The notes below the pieces were generated by a model. It did not search any database. It was given only the letters and a program-made list of their open reading frames with translations, and was not told where the DNA came from. DNA of 64,000 nucleotides, from contig NC_037596.1 in the NCBI RefSeq assembly GCF_003073045.1, positions 30,760,184-30,824,183 of the forward strand. The letters run 5' to 3'. Positions 12,101 through 25,100 of this stretch are shown piece by piece. Both the position numbers and the translations under genes were made by a program. The DNA comes from Pomacea canaliculata. Its lineage: Eukaryota; Mollusca; Gastropoda; Architaenioglossa; Ampullariidae. Each line of letters opens with the position of its first letter. Position 1 is the first letter of the stretch.

Positions 12101-13477
12101 TTGTGTTTATTTCGTTGTGCTTCTTTAGTTTTCTTCTGTCCTTTATTGGTGTTTCCTATATTTTAAGTCCCTTCTTGATAGCTTTACAGAACTGTTTGAA
12201 AATTTTTAGTTGAATAACGCAAAAGGACATTGTCGCATAATATCCTAGCTTGCTTTTACTAAAAAATTATGTCGGCTTAGTTTATTGCTAGCTACGCGTT
12301 TTGAATACTAAAAGACATCTACTGTTTTCGTACAAAACTAATTTCTTCAAGTCTAGTTCCTTATTTCGCGTCTTTTATCTTTAAATACCACAGATTCAAT
12401 GACCCATAAATCACTGTCGTCCGTTAAATAGTGAGTAGAATATTCATGATTATTGCATGTGTCATGTGTTGACAGACTCATCACGTGTGCTGACTTTCAA
12501 AATAAACAACATGGACATCGACACTGTGAATGTTAGTGAAAACACAGACTTGACAGTTGTTTGTAAAGCTGATGGCAGACCCACACCCAGTCTAAGTCTC
12601 TTCAAGAACATCGACAACCAAAAGTTTAAACTAGCAGTTGTTAATGATTCTGATGAACTAACACATACCATGACTGCTGTGACATGCCAAGATGCAGGCA
12701 ACTACGTTTGTCAATCAGAAAACATCATTTGTGTGGATGCAAAATCGATCCAGGTGTTTGTTTTCTGTGAGTATTTTGATTTGGGAGTTATGATTAAGAT
12801 TTAAATTTTATGACTAGTATTATAATTAGTCACATTACCTCGTAATTAGCACTTTTTTCTTGTACTTTTATCATAAACTGTCTACACAGCCCTCGTTATT
12901 GATTACAGGAATTAATAATGTTACTATAGTAGTAAAGATTGAATTATGTTACTTGGCAAATCATTGCAGTATGGGATATTTGTGTAGAACTAGAAAGCAA
13001 TTATAGCAGTTTTAGTTTAAATACAACTATTGCAGAAGAATAAACTGTTTATTAAAGCAATAAATAATTCATCAATACCAAACTAGTTTTAACAGTCCAT
13101 AAAAATGTAAAATAATCTGCGAATGTATTATAATCTTTAAATGTGTCAAAATTAAATAAACCTATGTATCGTCTAATTATTGAAGAGAAATCTGATTATC
13201 CATGCTTTACAATTCTTTGATGGGATAATTAGCCTGTATTCTGTATAATGTCTTATGTTTAAGAATATTGGAATTGTAAACTTTCTGCTACAGTACACTA
13301 TAGTTTTATTTCGCAACTTTATGACAGCTATATTCAGTAGTAATTTAAATATCTCTGTTCACGCATGACTGATGTTTTTCATTTTTTTCATTTTTTGACA
13401 AAATGTTTACGCTTTTGTTCAAACATTTTCTAACAGTCTCCTAATCAATATCAGGGGTTTTACTGAGGATTTAGCAG

Positions 13478-13522
<45 letters not shown>

Positions 13523-16500
13523 TCTAGGCCCTCCAAGAAGACTAACAAACGAATCATATTCAACAACACTTGATGGTGACGAAGCAAGTTTTGAAATGAT
13601 CGCTTATCCAGATCCTGATTCACTCATCATTATTTCCAATGGATCTTCACTCAACGACACCAATACCACAAAGCTGGAGACTAACATTTCTGCTGAGTAT
13701 CAATGCACTCGCGACAGTTTGCTTTTGTACAGGACTACCTGTCATGTTATTTTCAGAAGTAAAACAGTTTACAGTGCTGGTTTGTACACCGCCATTTTCA
13801 GCAATGTCTTTGGAAATGTTTCTTTTACCTTCGAGGTCAAAGGAGAACTGCATCCAGCAACAAAATCAACAAAACCCTTAGGTAAGTCGTATTAAGTATT
13901 AACATGCACGAAACACAAAATGATCTTCCAAAGATCTTCCACCTTCCAAAGTCACTTCTAATGTGTGTAAATATTCGGTGGCAACATTAATTTGAATTAA
14001 CATTAAATAACGTCTGCCTTAACTAACGATAAACACAATCACTGTTTACTCAAATGGTGTTTGTAGATGAGAGATTGCTAGATGCTGAACTCCACGTTGT
14101 CCATTAGACTGAAATAGAAATTCCTAAAATTCCTCGTTTTAGAGAGATTCAGCGACAATTCAACCGACCGCTTACTAATATTTATATGTATATGTCTTTA
14201 TATCAACATAAAACTATTCACAACTTCGATTTTATTTTCCCGTTCCGTGTTTCTTTTTGGTTTTTGTTGCTAGTTAGTGTGATTTCGTTAAAAAAATTGT
14301 TTAATTCAATTTTCTTTAAAACACGAGGGATAGCAAGCACTTTTCCATGAATATTTGTTACTATGTCTACAAATAATTAGTGCAAAAAATTTTAGAGAGA
14401 AAACACACACACACACACATATATATATATACAAGCGCGTAGGCATTCGTGTGCGTGCATAGTTGTGAATGCAGGCTTACAAGTAAAGTTGTCAGAAATG
14501 ACATCTTTGTACGTTAGTACTAACACATAAGTTGATAAATGAGAACAAATGTAATATACGACAGCCTGCGATACTGTTGATAACTGATTACAAGCCTGCA
14601 TCTTTTCTGCGCTTATATCGTTACAGTCGTATGGATGTATACAAGTCACATTGAAATACATATCTTTGCAACATAAAGTGTGACATGTCCCTTAACGCGA
14701 TTTTTTATTTTTCTGTTCACAGGAGCCCCACAAATAACAGAAGAGAATATAACAGTACCTGTCGTGGGAGGGGTTATTGGTGGAGTCTGTTTTGTCGTGT
14801 TGGTTGTCGCTATCATCATCTTAGTTGTCAGACGGAAAGGTAAATGAACTTTTTGATTCCTTTATAAAGGCTAAGGTAGGTATGTGGGAAGACATTATTG
14901 AAGCAAATAAATTTGCGAAATTTCATCTTATGAAGAAAGATCATATATATTTAATTTCAGCTCAATTCATATTACAAGTATAAAGTAGGCAGAATTAGCA
15001 AACACCTACTATGTTAAATTACTCTAAAGAAAGGCCATCAAAACGTTTGTGCCAGATGTGCAAGCAATAGGATCTTCATTTACTTTTGAGTTTTACCTTG
15101 TTCTATCTGCAGGTACTAATAAAAAGGAAACCCCACAGTAAGTATAAACGTTCATGAAGATGAAAAAATGATAAATACAAATGGTGGGATTATAAACATA
15201 CATTTCGCCAGGTAAAGGACACGATTTTTCAAGATAATTGATTCTTTGAACTTCTCATGGGTACTGATATATATATATACACACACTGACATATTCTTAT
15301 ATGATACACAGCCTCTCTCACTCATTTTCACACACACACAGACTCACACTTTGCTAAGTCTTCCAGGTCACCATCGTAATAACACAACGGCTTGATCTAG
15401 TAAGGGTCTTTTTATTTCTTGATGTTAATACAGAATGAAACTTACAGAAACTAGGATTTGAATATAGCAAATCAATAACTTGTTGCCACATTGGTCAGCG
15501 ATATTTTTACAGATAAATAAATAATGATATTTATCCCCTGTATACTTAGTATCAAATATATATACAACCATAACGTTTACTTGAGAGGCCCGAGAGCCAT
15601 CTTTGACCAATTTTTGTCAAGAATTGGCTTTATAATATTTTGCAGGTTGACTGAAGCTATAGAAGAAGAACAAAGTTAGTTTCTTGCTTTTCTGGTTCAA
15701 CTGGTTATTCATTTTCAAGTGCCGTTTTCAAAAGCTTTCAGTTTTTAGTTTTTATTTTCATCACTTTTCAAATTCAAATAGCAATGATTGATCGGAAATA
15801 TAACGATAAACAGTAATAATGAACTTGACTCAATATTACTGAAAATTAATAAAATATACTTGAATAAGCCGTTTTGTCAAAGTCTATAATAGTTTGAATT
15901 TTGCAGTTTGTATTAACTACGTTTACTTTTAAGATGAAGAAACAGAGACAGATGTTGACAAGAGTCACTCACAGTCAACAACAACAATAGACTCGACCGC
16001 ACACGACGTGTACAGTGCTGTAGTCAAGAAAGGAGTAAAACCAACAGCTACAGACTCCACAGACTCGGCAGTTTCACCAACAAATAAAGATGTAAAAAGT
16101 AATAAAGAAAAAGAGAAATCGAAGAAAACAGCTGGAAAGGGCAAAAAGAAGGAAAAAGGTATCTATGACATGGATTTCAATCTATTACATTACACAGGAG
16201 TAATTTTGTAGGATCGTATGAACATGCGCCACAAGACAATGTGTTATGCCAGCCTTCGTTTCCCTGTTACAATATTTTATCCTTTCGAGATTGAAGTTCA
16301 AGCATCTTCATTCATCCTCCCCTGGAACACACGTGACTCAGACCGCCGTGCCATGGAGCTTTGGCTGTGTGGTGGGAGTGTCCCCTGGTCCCAGTCCTTC
16401 GCCGCGGGACACCGTCGTTAAACATTCACCATCACCATCATCCATATTGGTTTATAAAGCAACAAATGTGTTCACCGTTAGTCGGCACTTTAGTAGTGAA

Positions 16501-17565
16501 AAGGGCAAAGTAGTGTAGCTCGAGCGTGGGCACCCATCTATGTCCACGCAAGCCCCGCACCAAAACATTACACAATGCAAAAGTTCTAAAAACATGGTCA
16601 TGTATTTTTCTCACAAAGGCAAAGGAAACCTAATCACTGCAAAAAGTAGTTGTATAAGAAGAGGGAAGGGAACAGATTAAATATTAGAATAAAAAGGATA
16701 TAAAGCATGCAACATTTTGTGTGTGTTGTCGCTCTCATGTTTTGGGACAAGTTTTTTTTTTTTAAATTAGTAGCAGAGATCACATGGTGTGTTGCTGTGA
16801 CTTATAACTATGTCAAGTTCTCACTAGGCTTACTTTGACCATTTATTACTTATAAGTCAGATTTATAACTGTTTCAGAGACCTTTTCAAAGTCTCCAAAG
16901 GGAGCGTCCGAGTATGAAATCTTTGGTTTTGATGAAACACAAGGACAGGTTGGTACAGTGCGAGGAAGAAGTTTTAGATAGATAGGTCAATGCAAGTGGG
17001 TCGGCGAACGTTTTTTATTTCTAACCGTAAAGTTTAAAAATAGAATTTTAATGTAACTTCAGGCTGTATCTGTTATGCTAAACAGAGTCATTAAACGAAA
17101 CAAATGAGGTAAATGTATTATTAGACCAATCTGCAGTAAAATTAAAAATTTAACTGACTGGCATATTTAAAGATTTTTTGAAGTAAAATAAATTAAGTGA
17201 TGCACAATTGCATTTAGTTTAAAAAACTGTGGAAAAGAGTTTTCTAAAATCTGTTTTATTAGAAGAAGTAAAAATAAACTAAAAACCTGCCAAAAATAAA
17301 TTCTGGTTTTCCCATTTCTCACTACTTCACAGTAACTGTATTGTAGTGAACCCATGTTAAAACAGTTTAGTAAAATTAACAGAGTTTAAAAATTCTCTGT
17401 TTGCAGAAAATGAAAGGAGCAAAAGAAACCAAGCGTCGAAAAGAACAAAATCTCAACTACACCATTGTGGTGTTTGATGACACTTTGAACACACCCACAC
17501 CAACCCCAACATCTGACAGAACAGTGTATGCTGAAATAGTTGGGGGAAAGGTGGCTAAATTTTAA
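9177..17565 (+). CDS. Gene A: five-Ig-domain transmembrane receptor with ITIM/ITSM tail
   Basis: Thirteen exons splice to 2232 nt, 743 aa: 9177-9228, 9949-10299, 10964-11094, 11334-11514, 11677-11922, 12476-12766, 13528-13881, 14723-14839, 15113-15137, 15646-15674, 15934-16158, 16878-16948, 17407-17565. All have AG/GT borders, and phases agree throughout. Residues 1-17 are a signal peptide (MVKLTELCFVMFLMSIC). Then come D1 (18-134), D2 split over two exons (135-238), Ig3 (239-320, C..W..YTC), Ig4 (321-417, DAGNYVC, I-set-like) and Ig5 (418-535, no core Cys pair). The membrane span is about 549-571 (GGVIGGVCFVVLVV). The 172-residue tail has a Lys-rich stretch, DVYSAV (Y619), LNYTIV (ITIM, Y709) and TVYAEI (ITSM-like, Y732). 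In known families such tails recruit SH2 phosphatases or adaptors when phosphorylated. The start is chosen because gene B keeps the same ATG. Many NxT/S sites indicate a glycosylated surface protein. The ligand is unknown. Confidence 0.87.
13478..13520 (+). repeat. (TTG)n microsatellite next to exon 7 of gene A
   Basis: About 14 TTG units end 8 bases before the first base of exon 7, so the repeat occupies the place of the polypyrimidine tract. Gene B has ordinary sequence there (ATTTTTTCTTTAG). Length changes could alter acceptor strength. Confidence 0.9.
16215..16560 (+). repeat. Possible retroposon 3' end in gene A intron 11
   Basis: This stretch is more GC-rich than the intron around it and contains 'TCGCCGCGGGACACCGTCG' followed by a (CACCAT)n-like tail near 16425-16445, a form typical of non-LTR retroposon ends. 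No coding similarity was recognised, and gene B has lost this part of the gene. Low confidence. Confidence 0.3.
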
Positions 17566-18060
17566 ACGAAAGTTTATGTGATAAGAATGAACTCCAAAAT
17601 GATTGTTCTTTCTTTGACTGAACTGCATTATAAATTTCTTTTAACGTGCTTAGCATTTTTATAAATATTTGTTCTGGACATTAAAACATGTCTTACATCT
17701 ACTTATATGTCACCTTGCTACATTCAAAACATTTTATTTTGAAGTTAAAAATAATGTAAAATAAGTTAAATAGTTCTCTAACTTAATTGATAAGTATACA
17801 AGTTTCAGGATGAGTATTGTATATACAAGTCAGCATGTTGCGTCTGACAAACGAATGTAAAAAAGATGTATGCTTTAGTTTTTTTGATTTAGTTCCTTCC
17901 ATGAAACGCTTGCTTTAGAAGTTTGTTTTCGATTATTTTTAATTTAAAACCGGTTTACTAATTGACAAATAATTATTTTTGTAATTTTTTTTTGTAATTT
18001 TTACTATTTGAAATTGAAAAGAGAAAAAATTGCATTTAATAAAGCACTTTTGTTTCCGGA
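17566..18060 (+). other. Gene A 3' UTR with polyadenylation signal
   Basis: After the TAA at 17563-17565 the sequence is AT-rich and non-coding. A canonical AATAAA lies at 18038-18043, about 470 bases downstream of the stop, and is followed by a T-rich stretch (18070-18080). This fits a single polyadenylation site. Confidence 0.65.
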
Positions 18061-21000
18061 AAGAAAACTTTTTTTTTTTATTTTGGAGTTCTTAAAAGAG
18101 AGGGAGAGAGGAAGAATAGAAGAGAAAGAGAAATGAGGGAAGGATAAGAAAGATTTAGAGCTCGAGTTCAAAAATTTTATAACTCAGACCTGAACCCATG
18201 CTAAGAGGGAAGTCATGAGCAACACTCACCCTCTAAATCACTGCCTTAAAGAGACAACGAAATAAATTGAACTCGCTAATACTATCTTGTCAAGGAGCAA
18301 GGAACTTGACCATTATTCATTAGAATGTTAACACCAGTTGTTTTACCCCGTATTTACGGTTGCACACGAACGCAGCTACTTCAGTTTATTCTTTGTTCTT
18401 TACTATGCTCCAAAAAGAAAACATCTAATATACAGTTTAAGCTTCAGTTACTGTCAGACATAAAGGTAGAAAAACAAGAATGTGAAGGGCAATTACTACT
18501 CAGATATGGAGAACTTGTTTATAAATTTATCATCAGGATAGAGAGTGTCTTGCAAAGAGTGTTACTGGGAACAGTAACAAAGTTTATGGGCGTTCAGTTA
18601 GTTTAGCCAACTAGATGCCTTTCTAAAGCAAACATGCTTAAAAGAAGTACTCATTCTTGCAATTTCCAGTTTGTGTATAGTAAAATAACCATGATACTAC
18701 ATAGTGTTATTACTGCTGCTTCAAAAATATCATGCCCCATGTAACTATTTCGTTTTATTTTATATTTACTCTATAAAATGATGGATTAGCACACTCGTTT
18801 AATTAAGGTAGTGAAGTTTGCCCTCAAGATCAAGGAAAGTTACAAGTGTATAAAGTTTCGAATAATCTGCAAAAAACACGAGAGAAACTCGTCAAAAAGA
18901 GACAATCTACCAACGCAGCACATTTTCTTACATAAAATTTTGGTCCTCTTTTGAGTTGTGCAACTATAAACCAAAGTCCAGCCCCAGAGAGAAAAGCTGT
19001 CTACTGTTAGTAGTTTGCATGCTTTCCAAAAGAAAAGAGCGATCGTTATGTCTGCCTTTCTCAGAAATAAGCATTTTCAACCAACTGGCTTAGTTCCTAC
19101 CAAGAAAGGAAGCAGGTAGAACTTCTCTCTACCCACAAATGTAAAATGTGTTCACTAACACCTGGTAAAGCGACAAAGAACTGCATTGTACGCTTGATTC
19201 TTCAGGGGTCTCCTTTGCACATTTCATCGCCATGCAAGGCTCAGGGCTGGTAAACAAAAGAAGACGGAGGTGTTGACCCACTACAATAATCACAACACCA
19301 CCCAGCAACAAAAGAAAGGAAAGTCAATGCTGTTGTCAAAGGGTTCAAAAAACAAAATTATAAAGACGGCTAAGGAAAATCCTCCCCTGAACAACACACA
19401 ATACTCCACCCGTAAACAATAAATTCACTGGATACAAAGAAGCTAGAGCTAGACGAAGTCAACCTGTAGGGAAGGAAAGAACTTCAATCTGCAGGAAAAT
19501 AAAATTAAGGTTCCTGCTAACTAAACTGGAATAGAAAAGAAGCTTGATAGTCAACACCACATGAGTCTACAAGAAGAAAATAAACACCAGGATGTGGAGA
19601 TTGTTCGACTTGGTTCGTCTACCAGCTACTAGCTGCCAATAATTGTAACCTGAGTGTGCACACCTGCTGGTTTTTTCAGGTAAGGCATGAAAGGACAATA
19701 CTAAAGGGGAAGCCCCTGTTTTCCCCACACTTCGCCCCCATCCCATGCAAATAATCTACTCACTGGAGCGTGTCTAGGACATGTTTGTGAGTCAGCCTCA
19801 ACAACAGCGTGTATTCTAGCAAACATACTTGTGTCATTGTTTTGGTGGGTTTGGTTGTTTTCTCCAAGGTCGGTTAATGCCTTTAGTGCTTTGGGAAGAG
19901 AAAACTTTTTCTCTCCCTTTCTCTTCAACATTCAAATCTTCTCAAGCAATCTTGTAAAGTCTTTCACTGACTTAAATGAATGCAAATTTACATAAAATAA
20001 ATAAAAATAGCAGGCAGCAGAGATTTAGTTAGACATAACAGTTATTTAACATTTGCTGAATTTATAAACAGTTAACTATAAGGGAAAAAATTTTGCATTT
20101 TATGCATTGTCACATATGTTTGTGTGTGCTTGCGTGCCGCTGTATTTTAATGGGTAGAAATACAAAGAATTCTACTTCAATAATTCCCACAAACGGGTTG
20201 TTTTAAATACTCGTTTAATCACGAATGGTATGTTGTCAAGAAGCTATTAACTTTAAATAATAAACTTCAGAGATTGTCGAAAGCTCTACTGGCACCCATA
20301 CAGCAACTCACAATGACAGGGTTATTACTAATATCAAGTAAACAGACTCCTATTGTTTGGACTTCCTTAACAGAGTAGTTGGAGCATGGTGAGCCTTTTG
20401 ATTAAAAAAATCATTATCCTTGTTCTACAAATTCTTCTTTTTTGGTGGGGTTAGGGGGGAGCATACATCCTGTGAGATGGCTTTACACTGACACTGCCAG
20501 AAATTCGAGTTTCGTTATCAGGAAAATTAATTTGACTTCACAAAAACAACTTACTCAGATAAAGAAAAACTGACAGAAATCCGCTTGGCACCATTCTTTA
20601 ACGAAATTACAAGCAAATGCTGTGCACCTGTTTATTTGTCATTTTGTAAATAAATGGTTTTATTTAATTTTAATGGCTACGATTATTTGTTTGATCGAAA
20701 TTAATCTATGAATGAATATCCTGTTACTAACAACGGAATTATTTTATCACCTGATGTTTCGCTTTGAGTATGAAGTTGTGATGTCCTTTATATTCACGTT
20801 TAAAATGAGTTCAACTAAATTCGTCAGCAGTACCAAAGCTACTTCATACTCATATCTAGGAAACATAAAAAGTGGCAAGTATCTGTGTTGGCAGTTCACA
20901 ACTATTTTTGCTTCAAGCACTTAGTTCTCAGCTGAAAAACTCTCTGTTGTACTCTAGCTGTTATTGAAACTATTTTGCACGAAAGCAGCGCCTGTCACCA

Positions 21001-21144
21001 GTACAGTGAAGTCTGGCTGTCCAGGGTTCAACTCTCATCTTCGGCACGATGTTCTTTCTGTGTATGCGGCATATGTTTACATGGCCTTAGCTGCTGGCTC
21101 GGTGTAAAACGCCAATATAGACATATCTAGGGGTACTTGACAGA
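18061..21144. other. Spacer between genes A and B
   Basis: No coding exon was recognised. The stretch holds a purine-rich GA tract (about 18098-18145), the R1 repeat copy at 19055-19810 and otherwise plain AT-rich sequence. It is not matched upstream of gene A except for R1, so the duplicated unit starts near 21145. Confidence 0.5.
19055..19810. repeat. Dispersed repeat family R1, second full copy
   Basis: It aligns with 2930-3725 in the same orientation. The final 190 bases are nearly identical, including the SRLFAWDGGEVWGK frame on the minus strand. Together with the 2930-3725 copy it brackets the gene A region, so it could have served as substrate for unequal crossing-over. Confidence 0.6.
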
Positions 21145-22116
21145 AACACAGCGATGCACAAATACAAGTTCGTTATATTTCACTTACTAGGACTACATGT
21201 GTAGCAAGTAAACAGAACGCAGTGTCCCTTATTTCTCAGAAAGAACACAACTGCTATGAATGCGTGTCAACAATAGCTCGACAAAATGGCTTCCACGCCA
21301 GGGGCGGGTGCGGATATACCCACTCACCAAAAGCGCTCGATAAATATCGATATAACACGTCCTTTCTCACATAACCTTCTTTTAACTGGGTGTCAAATAA
21401 AATGCCCCATGTCATTTCTATTGCCTTATAAATAGATATTAAAAGAACGGCTAGCAAGTACAGAATTTAAATTAAAAAACTGTTTGTTTATATATTTTAG
21501 TGCGAGAGAAATTAGAACAAAGCAAACTAAGAATGTTATGGTTTGCGACTCAACTGCCATCTGAAAGCTAATTTATTTTATTCTTCTGTGAACATTAGTA
21601 CTTGCTCTTTTGTAATTTTTTTCTATTTTATGTGTTGGGAATGGTGTAGGCCCCAATTTGTACAGAGCTGGGGTGGTCCTTAAGTGTATCGTGCATAATT
21701 TTCTCCAGGTAGGTATTGCAACAGATTTGGTATCCTTGGCTTTCACTCCCTAAAATCGGAAAAAGCCCTTCCACTTGTATCCAGCTTCTCTACTTGTATC
21801 TGTCTCTTAATTAATGGGGCCAAAAAACTCGCAGCGTTGATCTCTCCCTTGCCAATTAGTACAGAGCAGTTCTCTTGGGCCTAATACAATTCTTAAAAAC
21901 AGAATTGACAATTCTACTATAAAGCATATCAATGTGATTAGTATCTTTATCAGCTCTATAGATGCATCAAAAAATTGCATTTTCTCTCGTGCGATATTTT
22001 TACTGGTACTTGCCTAAAAGCTACACCATCATATTCATTAGTATAAAGGGCTGTGAGATGTAATTATATTTCGTCTCTTTCTCAGCTCTTCGTCACTCTT
22101 GTGCTTAAAAGTAAGC
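21145..22116 (+). repeat. Upstream unit of the A/B tandem duplication, copy 2
   Basis: It is homologous to about 8150-9176 upstream of gene A with many small indels; examples of shared blocks are 'TCTCAGAAAGAACAC', 'CGGATATACCCACT' and 'AGTATAAAGGGCT'. It carries the likely promoter and 5' UTR of gene B. The retained similarity outside exons shows that this was a genomic duplication and not retrocopying. Confidence 0.6.
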
Positions 22117-25100
22117 ATGCTGAAAGTCACAGTATTATGTTTTGTGGTTTTCTTGATAAACATTTGTGGTAAGTGTTTAACTTTTAACTTTGCTTTGTAT
22201 GGTAGGTGGCAATAACACGACAGGTATATTTTCTATGTTTTGCTTAATGCAAAAACAGTGCATGTACAAACCGGTGAACCTAAACACACACTTTTTACTG
22301 TCGATGTGTCAAAGTCAAGAATATGTTTTCCGGGAATACCTTACTTTCTGGCTTTCTCTTCTTTTCTTGTATACCCTTTACTTTTGTGCATGCTTGTCTG
22401 TTTTTGCATGTGTGAGCCAGCTTTCTTATCGTTATTACTTTATATACATGTAAGAAAGGAATCAGCATTTATTATTCTGTAGAAACGTGAATTATCTACT
22501 TTGTACTTATGCATACATGTGTGACAAAATAGTAAACCTAAATTTGCTTATTTCTTTAGAATCGACACTGAATCTGTGTGAATCACCAAAAGGATACCTG
22601 GAGGTGGAGGAAGGAAAACAGAATAACACGTTCATTTGTTCAGGACTAACAGTAACTGCGTCCTTCTCTTGTTTCCTGGATGATAGCACGGCATTAGGCA
22701 CGTGTTATGCTACTCAGCTCAGTCAACCATGCTCAGGCGGGGTGTTGCCAACACTATTCAGCATCAGCAGAACTGTTAATACCTCTACCATTACTGTCAA
22801 TGAAACGGCAACCACCCAGAAATATGTTTTCAAGAAAAGCTCTCTATTATGTCAGACCTCTACAGTTACAACAACACTTGAGGAAACACAATGTCAGTTT
22901 GATTTGATCAGTAAGTGACTTTGCATACATGTCATTAGTAAAAGCTTATTAAATATTATTAAAGAAGCAGTAAACTTTCTGTATAAAATATAAATAGGAG
23001 GAATTTTTATGAAGGACTTCAAGGCTTCGGTAGTGGTTGTGGTGGGAAAGGTATTCATGCAAGATAGACCTCATCAAATACCTTGAGTATACATAACTAT
23101 CAAATAACTATGGGCTAACTTTATGGCTATTGATTTTTTTATTGGTAGTATATATTTTAAAGAATAGATTCAGAAAAAAATTTCTTTACCTTAAGAAATA
23201 TACACTTTACAAGACTAGTTTTAATGTAAAAATGATCAAAGTAATTTACTGCACTAAAGAAGATGCGTCTAGGAAACAAGAATATATTCAGTATAATAAA
23301 CTTCTATTTTTAGTTTTTCATGGAACTATATTCATTGGGGACAAGATTTAGAGAAACTGTATCAGAGAAAAAAACCCACTAAACGATAGCATTTCATACC
23401 ACATTCCTTTTCACTATTCATGTTTACGTGCCATGCTGTGTGACAATTTTTATTGATACCAAAGATGTACATAGAAAAGCGAAGACAACAAGAGAAGAAT
23501 TTAAAAAATGTGTTTCTGTGACTTTTAGTTCCAGCTACAGGTGTTGTATGTAGTGGCGAGTTTAGCAGCAGCCTGTGGGCCCTGACAGGACAGTGTGATG
23601 TCGCACGTGCACGTTCCTCACGGGGCAGGTACTACTGTTTGGTATATCAAATCAGTCAGGTGAGCAAACTATGTACTGATATATAAACTGTACACTCACT
23701 AATATTTATTAATCTAAGTTCACAGTGGTGTGTAAAAATCGTCTTTTTTAAAGAATCCCCTCTATCCACACGTCTTATCACTTTTTCATAATTTAATACA
23801 AATTCGCTTGATGAAGGAGACCAAATGGGCTCGATTAGTCTGAAAGTTTAATACCATGGATTCAAGGGCCAGTAAGTCATTTTCTTATATATATGTGTGT
23901 GTGTTTTGTATTTTCAGAAATCGCCTTCTGTTCAGAGCTTAGTGGGCAATTTTACTATGTCCAGACCTGACACTTATGTGAATGGCACATGTAAAATAAA
24001 TAGCCCTCTACCTCCAGAAGGAAATTACAGATACAACATCATAATTACACCTGGTCAAACACAAGTGCCGCTTTCATTTATTGAAAGTAGTGAAATTCGT
24101 AAGTTGTCATCTTTTTTATTTCGTTTTCAGTGACACTAATGCGACTAATACTAACACCACTACTGCTAGTACAAAGACAATCATGATGATACAGTTTTTA
24201 CTCGGTGTAAAAACTAACCCATTATGGATATATTAATTGTACATTTTCCCACTCTCAGGAAGTCCTTCTCAGCCTCCTAGTCACAACTGTCCGCTGTATG
24301 TCGAGGAAAACGACGATGTGAAGTGTAGTTGCTACACCACAGACCTCGGCAAGCCGTCTGGTCTTGTGATGTGGAGAGAAACTGGATCATCGGAGTTGAG
24401 GCTTGAGAAAGTCAACAGGACACAACATGAACAGACTTACACGTGTAGTCTGATGTGGAACAACACCGATGTATTTCAAGTCACCTACACATTACAAGTA
24501 AACTGTAAGTATTTTGTATTAGGAAGTGCTGCTCGTCAGCTTTCTCTCTCCATCTCGTTCCATCTCTATAAAAATGCCTCAATACTCCAAACACATAAAA
24601 AATGTTTATCACTTTCACACACTTTATGACAGACACAGTACGACCGACACGGTACTACCTGGTACTAACTCTGACCTTTTTCTTTTCTATTCTACTTTTG
24701 TTCGTTTATTTTGTAATCGTTTCAACTGTCTTAAAGAGGCTCATACATGTTTATCTCAGAATATTTTCTCTTGAATTCCCCTTGTCCATTTTAATGTGCT
24801 TTGAAAGTTTTCTTTATTGCATTATTTTACTTGTGTTTATTTTAAGTCACTTCTACATGGCTTAAGGAAAATAGTTGAATTACGTACAAGTACAATATCT
24901 CAGATGTTTGTTCTAGCTAATTTGACTACTATAGTATTTAAATAACGGAGCAGTTGATTATTAGTGAGGCGTTTTGAATATTTACAGAATGCTACTGTTT
25001 TCGTAAACACCTTATGCCTTCAAGTGTACATCCTTATTTATCATCTTTCCTCTTATCAGACATAGACAATAGGCAGTATTCAGAATTGTCGCATGTTTCA

